From the NCBI GenBank assembly GCA_021234155.1, contig JAJEKV010000302.1, positions 184,001 through 248,000 on the forward strand: a stretch of 64,000 nucleotides of DNA. Direction: 5' to 3'. The notes under the pieces were generated by a model, which saw nothing but the letters and a program-made list of their open reading frames with translations, did no database searches and was not told the DNA's origin. Below are positions 47,477 through 58,291 of the stretch, piece after piece (the first letter of the stretch is position 1; each line of letters opens with the position of its first letter). This DNA comes from Isoetes taiwanensis (Eukaryota > Streptophyta > Lycopodiopsida > Isoetales > Isoetaceae). Made by a program: the position numbers and the translations under genes.

Positions 47477-47869
47477 CTGCAAAAACCTACATATGCGTAA
47501 CACGATATCATCTATAACTGCTCAAACAAGTATCTTAAAAATAGAAGTTACAATAAGAAAGAACTAGATAGTTCGGCATTACCCACCAAACAAAATACGA
47601 AGAAAGTTAGCGGACAAGACTGCAGCAGGTTACGGCAGGCTGAGGGCCCACTACAGGACTTCCTTGAAGTTGGAAGCAACGAGACTTTCTTGAAAGGACA
47701 AGCAACTAATTTTCAACATAATTCATCTAAATCACACTAAGCCTAAACCAAGAAAATAATTTCAAACAAACAAATTAATAACGCCAAATGGATAGTTAAC
47801 TGTTCCAAAGAGAAATTGCCAATTCTATTGCATCCGCACTCCTTGGGAATCTTAGTCAACAGTTTAGGG

Positions 47870-48085
47870 GAACCCTATGCAGAGGTGTCCTATTATACTG
47901 AGCACATGCACAGCCCTAAACATGACAATTATATTCTGATGCAATTGCCTGGAATTGGGAAGCTGCCAAACTATAATATTCCATCTAGCCACTAGTTTAG
48001 AGGATGCCTATGTCTAGCCACTAGTTTAGAGGATGCCCATGCAGAGGTACCCTATTATACTGTGTATAATCACAGACCCTATAAT
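47870..48085. repeat. Local direct duplications
   Basis: TGCAGAGGT[GA][TC]CCTATTATACTG occurs at about 47878 and 48033, and CTAGCCACTAGTTTAGAGGATGCC at about 47987 and 48014. Confidence 0.75.
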
Positions 48086-48829
48086 CCAAGAGAAGATAGG
48101 AGGCTTACAAAGCAATGTGCAGAGCCATAACCTCAAAAACGAACCAAGAATTCACCTTGTGCCAGCACATATACGTTCTTTACCAGTTTGCAAGATTATG
48201 TGCATGAGCTGATAATAATTGATTAAAATAAACCTAACAAGGAAATGGCAGGCTGAAGGAGCGATGAGTGGCCACATTAGAGATACAGAATGCTACATTT
48301 TCATATAGAATTTTTGGTTCTGCAACACATCAGCAGCAAGGTACGTAGACCAAAACTTGGATTGACTACCATTACTGCCCTACATCATAGAAAAGGGGGA
48401 CGTTTTGGTCTTTCAAATTCCAATAATTAATGTAAAAGAGTCATAGACATATGCTGATGCATTGAGTTCAAATTGCCCCTTCTTATTTGAGCATTGAAGG
48501 CAGCCGGCAACTTAAGAGACATACAAACTGGCATACTTTTGTGTTGACGAATTCCATAGACTGTATAATTGCCATATAAAGGCTAGCACCAGAGAAATTA
48601 TCACTCAGGCCCTGTTCATCAAATAAAACTTTTAATCATGTCATAGAGAGGTTTTCACTAAAGAATGCATTGCACATGCCTTTGCAGCTAGAACTGACCC
48701 CACCACATCTAAACATCAACTTGCACTGATTACAGAGCAAACTCTGGCAAATAAACATGTTGGTCCATACCAACGTGAGAACCCGAAATGCAAATGGCAT
48801 GGCAGAGTAACTCACGTCTCAAATGCCAG

Positions 48830-49280
48830 GACGTCATTATTCTGTACGGGAACTATATTCTTGAATATGATCTTAATTAAGGCTGGGTAAGGCTATGATA
48901 AATAGGAGCTATAAAAACCCTAATTTACCTTTGTGGAGCATCTTCTGACCTAACCATAGACGACAATCCATACCTTTGTGGCGCATCTTCTGATCTAACC
49001 TAGGCGACGGTCCAGAACGGCAATTGAATTTTGGAAACAGTCTATTCTAGGTCATGATCAAATGGCTTAAGCCACATCCAACTCAAATTATCCTGTGATG
49101 CCGGGAACTATGATCTTGAAATATGATCTTAATTTAGGCTGAAATAGAGTTACGATAAATAGAGCTAACAAAACCCAGATTTATTTTTGTGGAGCATCAT
49201 AAGGCGTCGATCCATACCTTTGTGGAGCATCTTCTGCTCTAACCTAGGCGGCGGTCCAGAACGGCCATCGAATTTTGAAG
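48830..49280. repeat. ~255-bp direct duplication
   Basis: GGGAACTAT..TTGA and ATATGATCTTAATT lead each copy, and CCATACCTTTGTGG and GGTCCAGAACGGC close it (about 48848-49035 and 49103-49280). A third partial inner copy (48930-48990) is present in the first unit. Confidence 0.8.
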
Positions 49281-49309
49281 GTCCACTTAAGCCATAACCA
49301 TTCAGATTT

Positions 49310-49400
49310 ATTTATTGGGTTGCCCCTAGGGGGGCAAACCCTTGTTTATATGGGTTTTTGGCATATTCTCAGTATATACTAGAATATACCTAGTACATGC
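49310..49400 (+). repeat. Dispersed repeat, also at 53240-53330
   Basis: Both places contain GGCAAACCC followed by TTGT or TGTG, GGCATAT and a run of TATACC/ATATAC words ending ATGCC. A short inverted pair in each (GCCCCTAGGGGGGC; GCCTCTAAAAGGC) precedes it. Confidence 0.55.
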
Positions 49401-49701
49401 CAGAAACTGCTAAAAACTTACTGTGGGCTGTAAATTGGCGGTCGCCAGTGTTGCTAGGCGGCCGGTGTGGAAACTGCCTAACCGGCAGTGCCATGGTTGC
49501 CTGTGTATCGACCCAGCCGCCTCTGTTTAGAACATGCAAATCAGCATGCATCCCACCGCTGCAGCTCTGCATTTGCAGTTTTTGATGGGTTGTTGTGTTA
49601 GAAAGCGAGGGCTTCTGGTCCAGAACTAGGCCATTCTGGCTCTGGGATGTGGTTGAGGCAGAGCTTCGGCGGTTGTTTTTTGGGGTCTGCAGGCTCTTTC
49701 T

Positions 49702-50294
49702 GTGACTAATTGTAGCGTTTTTACCAGCTGGGTTACTTCCTTGTCCACAGAGACGAATTCTGACTCTGTTATGATTGTTGAAGCTCAATATGGATTGGAG
49801 CTTATGTGGTATCTTCCTGGCAATTGTTCACGTTCTAGTTGTAAGGAAGGATATGATGGTGATCCTTATCTAGGAGGATGCTCACAAGGTACCTTGTTTC
49901 TTCCCATTTTTGATATTCCATGACATCAACTTAGAACAAACTTACCCTCCATGTTTGTGCATTTTAGCTTAGTGGTGCAAACATGGGACTTCTTGCTTAT
50001 TCTGTTGCTTGTTTTGAATGATCTAGACATGGTGAGAAAATTATTGACTCCCTTAAATAGGTGTTCCAAAACAACTTGCAATGAAGTTCAGCTCTTAACA
50101 TGTTAGTAAACGAACAAGTCTACATTCTGCAGTTGCGTGAAATTGACCCTTCTCACATGATGCTATGAACCTAGTGCATACAAATATTCAGAATCAGATC
50201 TAACCTGTTGTCTTCATGCAAACAGTGGAATGCAATGCAACACATACATCAGGCTGCAGGAAGCGAAAACACACATCCTTAGTTACATTCGGTG
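49702..50294 (+). pseudogene. WAK-like ectodomain, two exons
   Basis: Wall-associated kinases sense pectin at the cell surface. Exon 1 (to 49888, donor GTACCT) reads VEAQYGLELMWYLPGNC then SRSSCKEGYDGDPYLGGCSQ, matching the plant GUB_WAK/EGF style C-x-C-x-x-GYxGNPYLxxGC. Exon 2 (50226-50294, acceptor AACAG, donor GTATGT) reads VECNATHTSGCRKRKHTSLV with correct phase. A transmembrane or kinase part does not follow; the next recognisable protein is a CCCH fragment. The start of exon 1 is uncertain. Confidence 0.5.
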
Positions 50295-50606
50295 GTATGT
50301 TCTCTCTTGTCTTGTGCCTTATATGCAAATGAGCATTTAATACCATGTCCCCAGATGTAGCATTTGAAGTAAGGCATCGGCGATGTTGGGCCTGCAGGCA
50401 GATGACGTTAAGCGGGATGTGTTGAAGCAGAGGTTCGGCGGTTGTTTACACTTAAGGTTTTATTTTGCATTCATGTTTTGCCTGGTGATCCTTGGCAGGA
50501 CGATCTAAAGCTATTCATAAACCAGGGCTCTGTAAATGCTTGTTGGCTTAGTCAGACAGGCTGTAATAATTAGACTGTTCATAGTTGTATACCCTTTACA
50601 GTTGAA

Positions 50607-51640
50607 ATGTTGTTTTTCAGCAGTCATTCACCTAGGAGCAGGAGCAGGATGCCACACAAGGCATTTGGATGGTATGAAAAACATGAAGCATTTAATGATG
50701 TTGTAGGCAAGAGCTACGGTGATCCCAAGCTTGAATCACAGTTACGAGTACAAAAACCACCATATATGGAACCCGAGCTAGATGCAGGGAGGTGCAAAAC
50801 CTTACGCACTTGCCACATATTGCCAATTCAAGACGAATGCGTTCTCATGTTCTACCGGGTCGTTTGGAGTATAGTCCAGGCCATAAATATAGGTTACATA
50901 ATTCTGTATCTGTTTGTGAACCAAGCTGGAAGCCACCATATGAAGATGAAGAGCAAAGTATACCAATGGAAGATTGGCCCAGACATCTAGGATGTAGGTC
51001 ATTTGGATCATCCATGGTGGAACAGATGCCTGAGCATGCTAATCCATTTCCAAGGTCAGATGTTGACGGGTCAGCAATATCACACCCAACAGAAAAAGAC
51101 TATTGTGTTAATAATTCATGCACAATGGAGGAAGGGTTTGTAGAACATAGGCAGTTCTTGTATAGTTGGAGGGAACAATATGATCCACTTGCAGATGCCG
51201 TTGAAGCAGGATCATCTGGAGAGATGGAGAAACCAGGGATGTACATTGGTAGTACCAACAGACAGGAGGACAATTCATCAGAAATTGGGTCTCACTCATT
51301 TACTGATAAGGGGAAGGAACTGCTGAGACTCACAGGATTTTACACAGAAGTGCAGAACAGCATAATGATGCACATGACTTGAAAGGAAAGATGAGAGAAA
51401 AAGCATCAAATTTTGAAGGCTGCAAAAAAGAAGGATGGATATAGCAGCGATGACACATGGGAGAGATTACAAAAAGGTAAAGGTGAAAAGGAGGCAAAGG
51501 TAATGAAGGGATTAAGGATGGCTGTTGCAGATCATGTGAAAGATCTACTGAAACCGACATGGAGGGAAGGTAATCTTTAAGTAAAGAAGGATTCAAAATA
51601 ATAGCAAAGAAGGCAGTGGACTGTTAACAATCTATCATCT
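50607..51640 (+). pseudogene. CCCH zinc-finger protein, C-terminal part
   Basis: Two overlapping open stretches (50607-50990 then 50792-51382) and a third after a stop give one conceptual product: GWYEKHEAFNDVVGKSYGDP, EYSPGHKYRLHNSVSV, EQYDPLADAVE, then KKDGYSSDDTWERLQK, KVMKGLRMAVADHVKDLLKP, TWREG and SKEGFKIIAKKAVD. The last part is the conserved C-terminal block of plant CCCH proteins of the Arabidopsis C3H38/C3H55 type (KELLKPxWKEGxxxKExxKxIVKKVVDKV). The CCCH fingers themselves are missing. Frameshifts near 50800 and 51570 and a stop at 51380 mark it as decayed. Family call rests on that one block. Confidence 0.45.
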
Positions 51641-54480
51641 CGTCCAATCCCTATGGGATGAAAAGCGTTGACAAAGTCTGCAACAAATTAAGAATACACA
51701 GGTCAACAGGACATTGAAGATACCTCTAGACTAGCTTGCAATTGCACTAAGGAAGGAGCATTTAGTAAGCATTGGAGGTTCTTGAAGGCCAATTAGCAGG
51801 CCAGTCCAGAGGATCACCAGATACATGTTGCCCCTCCATTATGTTGCAACTGGATTATGCAAGTAGCTTGTTGCATATTGTCAAATCAAGAACATAAGAT
51901 TTCTTACCTTATTTTGCTAATTCAAATGCTTTTCAATTAACAGAAATTTAAGCACAATAACACAAACAAAACATTCTGAAACAGTGGCAGGAACATAAAC
52001 GGTACCAGTTTCTATTTACATTTTAGATAACAACAAAATAATGTCCTTCCAAGAATGGGCTTAGTTTTGATGTTCTTTATGAGCAGAATACAGTCCCATA
52101 GTTAACAGTAACTACTTTGACATAGCTGCTGCATTTTGATGCTATTTATGAGCAATGCTAGCTTCTTCAACACAACCTATAGTTAATGCTAACCGCTTCA
52201 ATATAGCCCGTTGTGCTTTCGTAAACTGGAATAGAAGGTGATAACAAATTGAAGCAATGTACGGACTAGAGCAGAACAAAAACTTGGGAAAAATGTACAA
52301 ATTTGAGCAAAGATATACATATATGCTGCCATATCTTCCTCTCAGCCATGCTCAAGGGATGATTTGAGGCCAAAAGCTTTGCAATGGTATTGGATATATA
52401 TGCTGCCATAAGGCCCAATGTCTTGCAATGACATTGGAAGGATTTAAAGCATAGGGACTTTGTGAGGAGATTTAATAGGCATCTGGGAAGAATCCAAGTA
52501 GAAGCAAAAAGTAAAAAGAGATTTTAAGCCCAATAGGCCCAATGGATTGTTTGATAAGATACGTCAGCAAGGTTTAAGTGGCATTCCCTTTTGGGCATCA
52601 TAATATTTATTTGAGAAAATTTTTAAAATGCCCATCTTGCGTATTTGTCAAAGTGCCCCTGTAATTTTATTATTTGTCAAAAGTGCCCTTAATTTTGAGC
52701 TGTTACTTTAGCCGCGAAGATTAGGTTAAATTCAGAATTACGGGGGCTCATGCTTAATTACGACTTTCTAAACTTGTTATTCCGTTCAAGTATGAATCCG
52801 ACGTCTTGAATTCCATGGTTCCTTCATACATTAGATTTCAGTCATTTAACTGGATTTGATCTCAAATTCAAGCTATAAATCTAATCTTGATTACGAAATT
52901 TATGTGCAAAAATGCAGGGCTAATGAATGCACATACCAACTAGTTTCTGTAAGCTTTCAACAATGATTTAGAAACTTCAAAAATGGTTCTCTTTTGATTC
53001 TGCATGTAGAAAGCAGCTTTGCTTTTTTCTTCTCCAGTTGGACATAGATCTAAGAGCCTTTTTCTTGCAGAAAAACAATCGATCATAGTTGAATTTAGTT
53101 GTGCAGTACGTTTGTTGTTGTGCATTACGCTTTCGAGAGACGGTTTTATAACAAGAACGATTTGAACTATTTTTTGCAAGACCATCTTACGGATTTTTGA
53201 TCGCTCGTTATCGGCATGACACCTTTGTCCTTTCTGTTTGCCTCTAAAAGGCAAACCCTGGCTTGTGTGGATATTGGGCATATACTGGGTATATGCCAGT
53301 ATATACTCGGATATACCTTGTGATATGCCTTGTGACTGCTCCAAATCTACTATTGGAGGTAAATTGCGGTCATGTAATCGCTTGGTGTCATGATTCCTTT
53401 TTCACTTCCCTTTTGGAAAAGCAGATGTTATGTTCCTAGTTTGGTTGAACATCCATGTTCTACTATAGCTCTCATACGTACTCTATGTTATTTCAAGCCT
53501 ATAGGATTGATTATGAACATTATATATGGACCCATTAACTAACTCCCCATGCACAAACTTTTACACATCATGGTAAACAACTCCATGTATAGTCACTAAG
53601 TAAGGTGGCCATGTTCTATTTCAACATGCTTAGAAATTTATTTTGTAAGGATATTGCATCATTCCCTCTAACTATAAGCTAGAGATTATGCAAGTGATTA
53701 CATCTCAAACTTGAGCTATAGGAATCCAACAACATATCTAGACAATAAGTTACGACTCAAGCACTCTTACATCATATTCATACCATTCTTACACCATATT
53801 AATGAAATTCTAGATTAGCACTCTTGGTCTTGGCTATCCATCAGTCCAAACTTAAAATATAGAAACTGCACCGCACCCCCTGCATCAATGCTTATATATG
53901 GCTATGATTCCTAAAGTTGCTATATCTAAGTCTTGGAACTGTTGTGGATGTTTTAGAAGATAAAAACAACAACAAAAAAAGAAAAACAAGCAAACACACC
54001 CTCAGGCCACCAGAGGGCAACCCTCTGTGCGCAGCACCTTGTTTTTTTTGCACACCAGCCCGCCTTTCCTCAATTTCTTTTTTTTTTTTTTTTAAACACT
54101 GGGCTAGCCTTCGAGATAAGGGGCCACTTGGGTCAGGCTGTTGGGGAAAAAAAAATTAGCAGAAATGCAAGGTTGGGGTAAAGGATTGGATGGAGGAAGA
54201 AAGATGAAAAATAGGGACATCCTAGTGATAGAGAGTAGGAGGAATGTTCAAATGATCTAGAAGTCGCAGTTCGAAGAACAAATGGGTAGGTTAAATAGTG
54301 TAGGTGCACTAGTTAGAAGGAGACTATTCAAGAAATTACTTAAAAATGAAAAAATTGAACTAAAAATGAAGGCGCTTCTTTGGTCGCGGCCGCATGCGGG
54401 GGTTTTGGCTTAGAGAGATAACGTCTCTCTCTCTCCTCTCAATCCGTTACCTTCGGATTAGGTCTCCTACAAGTGCAGCC
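51641..54480. other. Intergenic DNA
   Basis: No gene recognised. The minus-strand open stretch 52940-53344 overlaps the dispersed TATACC repeat and has no similarity. A T run (54078-54093) is present. Confidence 0.5.
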
Positions 54481-54558
54481 GGTCCCCTTGTAGAAGGGGA
54501 CACTAGATTTGGTCCGGGCGGTCCCCTTGTAGAAGGGGACACTAGATTTGGTCCGGGG
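54481..54558 (+). repeat. 39-bp hairpin unit, two copies
   Basis: Each unit holds GTCCCCTTGTAGAAGGGGAC, a perfect 8-bp stem with a 4-nt loop, followed by ACTAGATTTGGTCCGGG. Confidence 0.9.
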
Positions 54559-55209
54559 GGTATGCTCTGCTTTTTTGCTGATAAAAAGCCGACCTTTTGA
54601 CCAGGACTTTGTATGATTGCTTGAAGGATTTGGAAGGATTGAGACTCTGCCCATCTGGAGCTATGCCAGTAGTTGCCTTTATAATCATCCCATAATTCTT
54701 TGCCTTTCTACAGTCTAATCCAAGCATGCATCTTTCCTGTCGATCCTTGCTGCTGCTTTCTAGTCAGTCTCTATTCCCTGCTTAATCTTCCCATCAAGTT
54801 CTTTCAGTTTTCATAATGCCTCTTCCATTACATATCATATGCTCTGAGCCCAGCTCCCCAATCCATCGCCAATCTCCTCTGTGGCCGAAAACTCTAAATA
54901 TTTTGCTATCTTTTATACCTCTGATCAAATCTGCTGTGGCTGGTTGGAAGGCTCCACTGTTGGATCTTTGGGCTTAACATCCTCCATCGAGCTCAAAATA
55001 GCTTATCTTGGCTCTGATCGTCCTCCTAAGGCCAAGTTTTCAATCTTCTCAGATCAGCTTGCTGATTTTGTCACTCTGGAGCTCTACAGAACTGTTTAAT
55101 ATTGGCTCTAAATGGAGTTCCTGCTCTTTTCTTTTGATTCTAGCCCCCAAATATCTGAGACTTTGTTCCCTCCATCTTCCCTACCATCTCCTCAAGCTTT
55201 TTCCTCATC

Positions 55210-56830
55210 TTCTTCATCTTCCCTATGAACATCACTCCCTCGAGGTGCTCTTACTATCGCAGATCTGCCTTTCTTGTGAATACCGACTTTATTTGGTGGG
55301 GATTTGTTCAAGGTCCGGTCGATCAACTGTGGGTGACTATTATTGATAACAGGCATATCTATCACGACCAGTTCAATTGCACAGGCGGTTTAGCCATTAT
55401 AGGGGACCCATTCCTAGTTAGGAGGCAAGTCAGGCAGCTTGTCTTCGGTAATCAGGGTGTTGAGCCCACTCAGTCCCTTTTGGAGACCTGCACTTGGCAA
55501 GATAGCCTTTATTGGCTTGAGCTTTATGGATAAATCTCAGCCGGTTTCACTAGATATGGAGGACCACATTTCGCTTTCCCTTCATATCCCTCAGGTGGCA
55601 AATAGGATTCGCCACCTTGATAAACTTGGCCTTATTGCAAAGGTTATAAGGGGGAACCCCTCTGTGGCAGAACTTAAGAAGGCCCTAACGGATGTCCAGG
55701 GGCCGAAGTTCGCCTAGGTTGCAGCCTTTAGACAACCAGTACTTCTTGGTTATCTTTCCAAGCGAAAGGGATGCTGATCTAATCTTCAGGAAGGGTGTTA
55801 TCACTTGCCTTCACGGCCAGATCTTGTTTCAGCGATGGAGGCCTAAGTTTAGCGCCAAAAATCCTGATGCTCTCTTCTTTCCAGTGTGGCTATCTCTAGC
55901 TAACCTCAGTTTGGAGTTTTGGACGGAAAAGGCCCTTAAAATTATAGCTTCTGGGCATGATGAATTTGTTTGCATGGGAGGCAGCCCCAATGAGCCCCCT
56001 AAAATCTGTATCTCAGTGAACCTCTTCCTTATGCCATTCTGTTTAAAGGATTTAACAGTGAGACCATCGAGTTTGTGCTTCAATTATCTGGTCTTCCACT
56101 GCCTTGTGAAAACTGTGCTGCTTTGGTGCATGCTGGAGAAATCTGTGACCCTACGGTTACGGTTGAGGTTGGCAAGAGCATGGACCTAAATAACCTCTCT
56201 GATAATGAAGGATTTATTTTAGTTACAAGGTCCCATAAACAAAGGGACGGGGTTCTAAATCTTAATGCTGGATATTCTGGTTATACAGTTTTGGGGATCC
56301 CAAGATACCTCCCTCTGCTAAAGATAAGCAGCAAAAGGCCTTGCTAGAAAGTGAGCCTTTGTCTTATTCCTATGCTCTTCTCCGTGAACCAGTTAGGACT
56401 GACATCCCCCTACTGGTGGTGAACAACAAGCTGGACAAAGCAAGCCAGTCGTCCCTTCCCTATCTAACAGAGAGGTTTTGGGCACTGCTCAGTTGGAAAA
56501 TATTCCTATTGAGACCCTGATGAAGGCTGCTTAGCACATCAGACTCAAGAAGATATTATGCCTCTCTCCCCTGAGCAACACCAGCCCCAAACGGCTTTGT
56601 TTTTACAAGATCGATTTGAGGCCATAGCTGAAGGTGATCCAGTGGTTGAGGATGCTCAATACCCTTCTTCATTTTCTTCTTCGTGTGTTGTAGCAGCTGC
56701 GCCCACTGAAGTGGCTCTGGAGAGGCTGCCCCTTCCAAGCTCTGAGATTCCTGTTGATGAAGCAAGGATTGCAGATGAAGCTATTAAAAAAAAAGAAAAA
56801 GGCTTTTGGAAAGAAAACAAATAAGCATGA
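55210..56830 (+). pseudogene. LINE ORF1 (DUF4283-type RNA-binding protein)
   Basis: Product in several frames: SLHIPQVANRIRHLDKLGLI, then QYFLVIFPSERDADLIFRKG, LHGQILFQRWRPKFSAKN, FPVWLSLANLSLEFWTEKAL and KIIASGHDEFV, which is the DUF4283 pattern (G..IxLQRWxPxF, PVWVxLxxLPLEFW). A short Cys motif (LPCENCAALVHAGEICD) follows where plant LINE ORF1p and related gag-like proteins have a zinc knuckle. Stops and shifts at 55530, 55715, 56185 and 56345. The acidic/Lys-rich end (56558-56824) closes the ORF. Confidence 0.7.
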
Positions 56831-57231
56831 GTTTGAATCGGCAGTTGTTAAGCTTCTCTTAGATCACTCTAAAGATGACACGGCTCCCCTTTCCATGAAG
56901 ATCACTCTAAAGATGATCAGCAGTCTTTTACTTTAAGGTTTTTAGTTCTGTGGTCTCGAAAGCTCCCCTTTCCATGACTGGAATTTTTAAGGCCAGAATC
57001 AGAATCAAAGGCTCGGATTTGTGGCGAAGCAATTTCTCTTTTGATTATGGGGTTGAAGGTCATTTTCATTTTGCTATCTAAGTTGGTCACTTTCCAGCAA
57101 GGGCTGGTTTTGAAAAGTGCTTGTAAACAGTTTTGGTGACATCAGACTACTATTAATGGAAGTTTTCTTTATGATCTTGTCAACTGTTCAAGTTTCTATA
57201 TATAACAGATTATCTAGCACTACTTTAAGAT

Positions 57232-58291
57232 GGGAATCTAAAAGGAAAAGTACCCTTTTCATCTTTCAAAAACAGTGTATAACCAATTGGTACAGCCATG
57301 AATAGATCTATTGGGCGTGGGCACTTTGTATCATCTGGTTCGATTCATTATTCCATAATTATTGCTATGCTATCAGAGGCTCATATAAGAAACAATATGA
57401 GGGCTCGTTTTGGGAATGGAATAGCAGGTTTGATGACAGGATGCCAAAAAGGAGCTTTTACCTTAAGGATATGCCAATAAGATTATTATATCAAACCTTT
57501 GAGCTTGTTGATTTTTGTGGTCCATTTCTTTTCGGGGGGAAGGGGCCCCTTCCTTTGACGTATACCCTAATAGAGTGGGGAAAAAATGGGGGCCTTGGTC
57601 GACAAAGGTCCCTTGGCTTCGAGTAACCCCTAGGCGGGATGGGTAGTTTCAAAAAGAGTTTGTACTTCCCCTTGCTAGTGAAGGTATTTTTTTCAAAAGG
57701 TTTACCAACAGGAATATTATGTTAAACCATTGACTTGTCTCACTTTTGTGGTCTACTTCCTTTTGCCCCCGGGGCGGGGGCGGGGGGAAGAGGGCCTCCT
57801 CCTTTGACACATTCCCCTAATAGATTGGGGAAGAAATGGGGGCCTTTGTTGACAAAGGTCCCTTGTCTTATAGTTATTTTAGTTGGGATGGGTGGCTTGT
57901 GCAAGGGCATGTACCTCCCCTTGCTAGTAAAGATACTTGCCTCATCAAGGTTAACCAAAGAGGGTAACAGCCTAACAAGTTATATCTACCTTGGTATTTG
58001 TGGTCCATGTTGGCTCTTGTCAGTAAAGGTCCTTTTCCCATCAGGGTCCTGTAAAAGGAGCATCATTCTGGCAGCCTACCGTTATAATCAATATGAAGAT
58101 TGTTTCTTGGAACCTTAAGGGTATAAAAGGTGTTCTTAAATGAGGCAGAGTACTTGCCGCCATTCGCTCCATGATGGCAGATGTTATTATTATTCAAGAA
58201 CACAGGCTTCCTGATCTTGAGGCAAGCTCTTTAGGCAAATGGGTTGGCAACAACTATTCCTCCCTTAGCTATGCAGCCAGTGGGACTAAGG
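57232..58291 (+). repeat. Leader and endonuclease start shared with copy 1
   Basis: Aligns with positions 1-1021. The tandem leader array is longer here by about 35 bp. ATG of the endonuclease at 58093. Confidence 0.9.

Noticed and set aside
52940-53344. 134-codon minus-strand open stretch
   Set aside because: Its first third is the dispersed TATACC repeat; the rest shows no family features.
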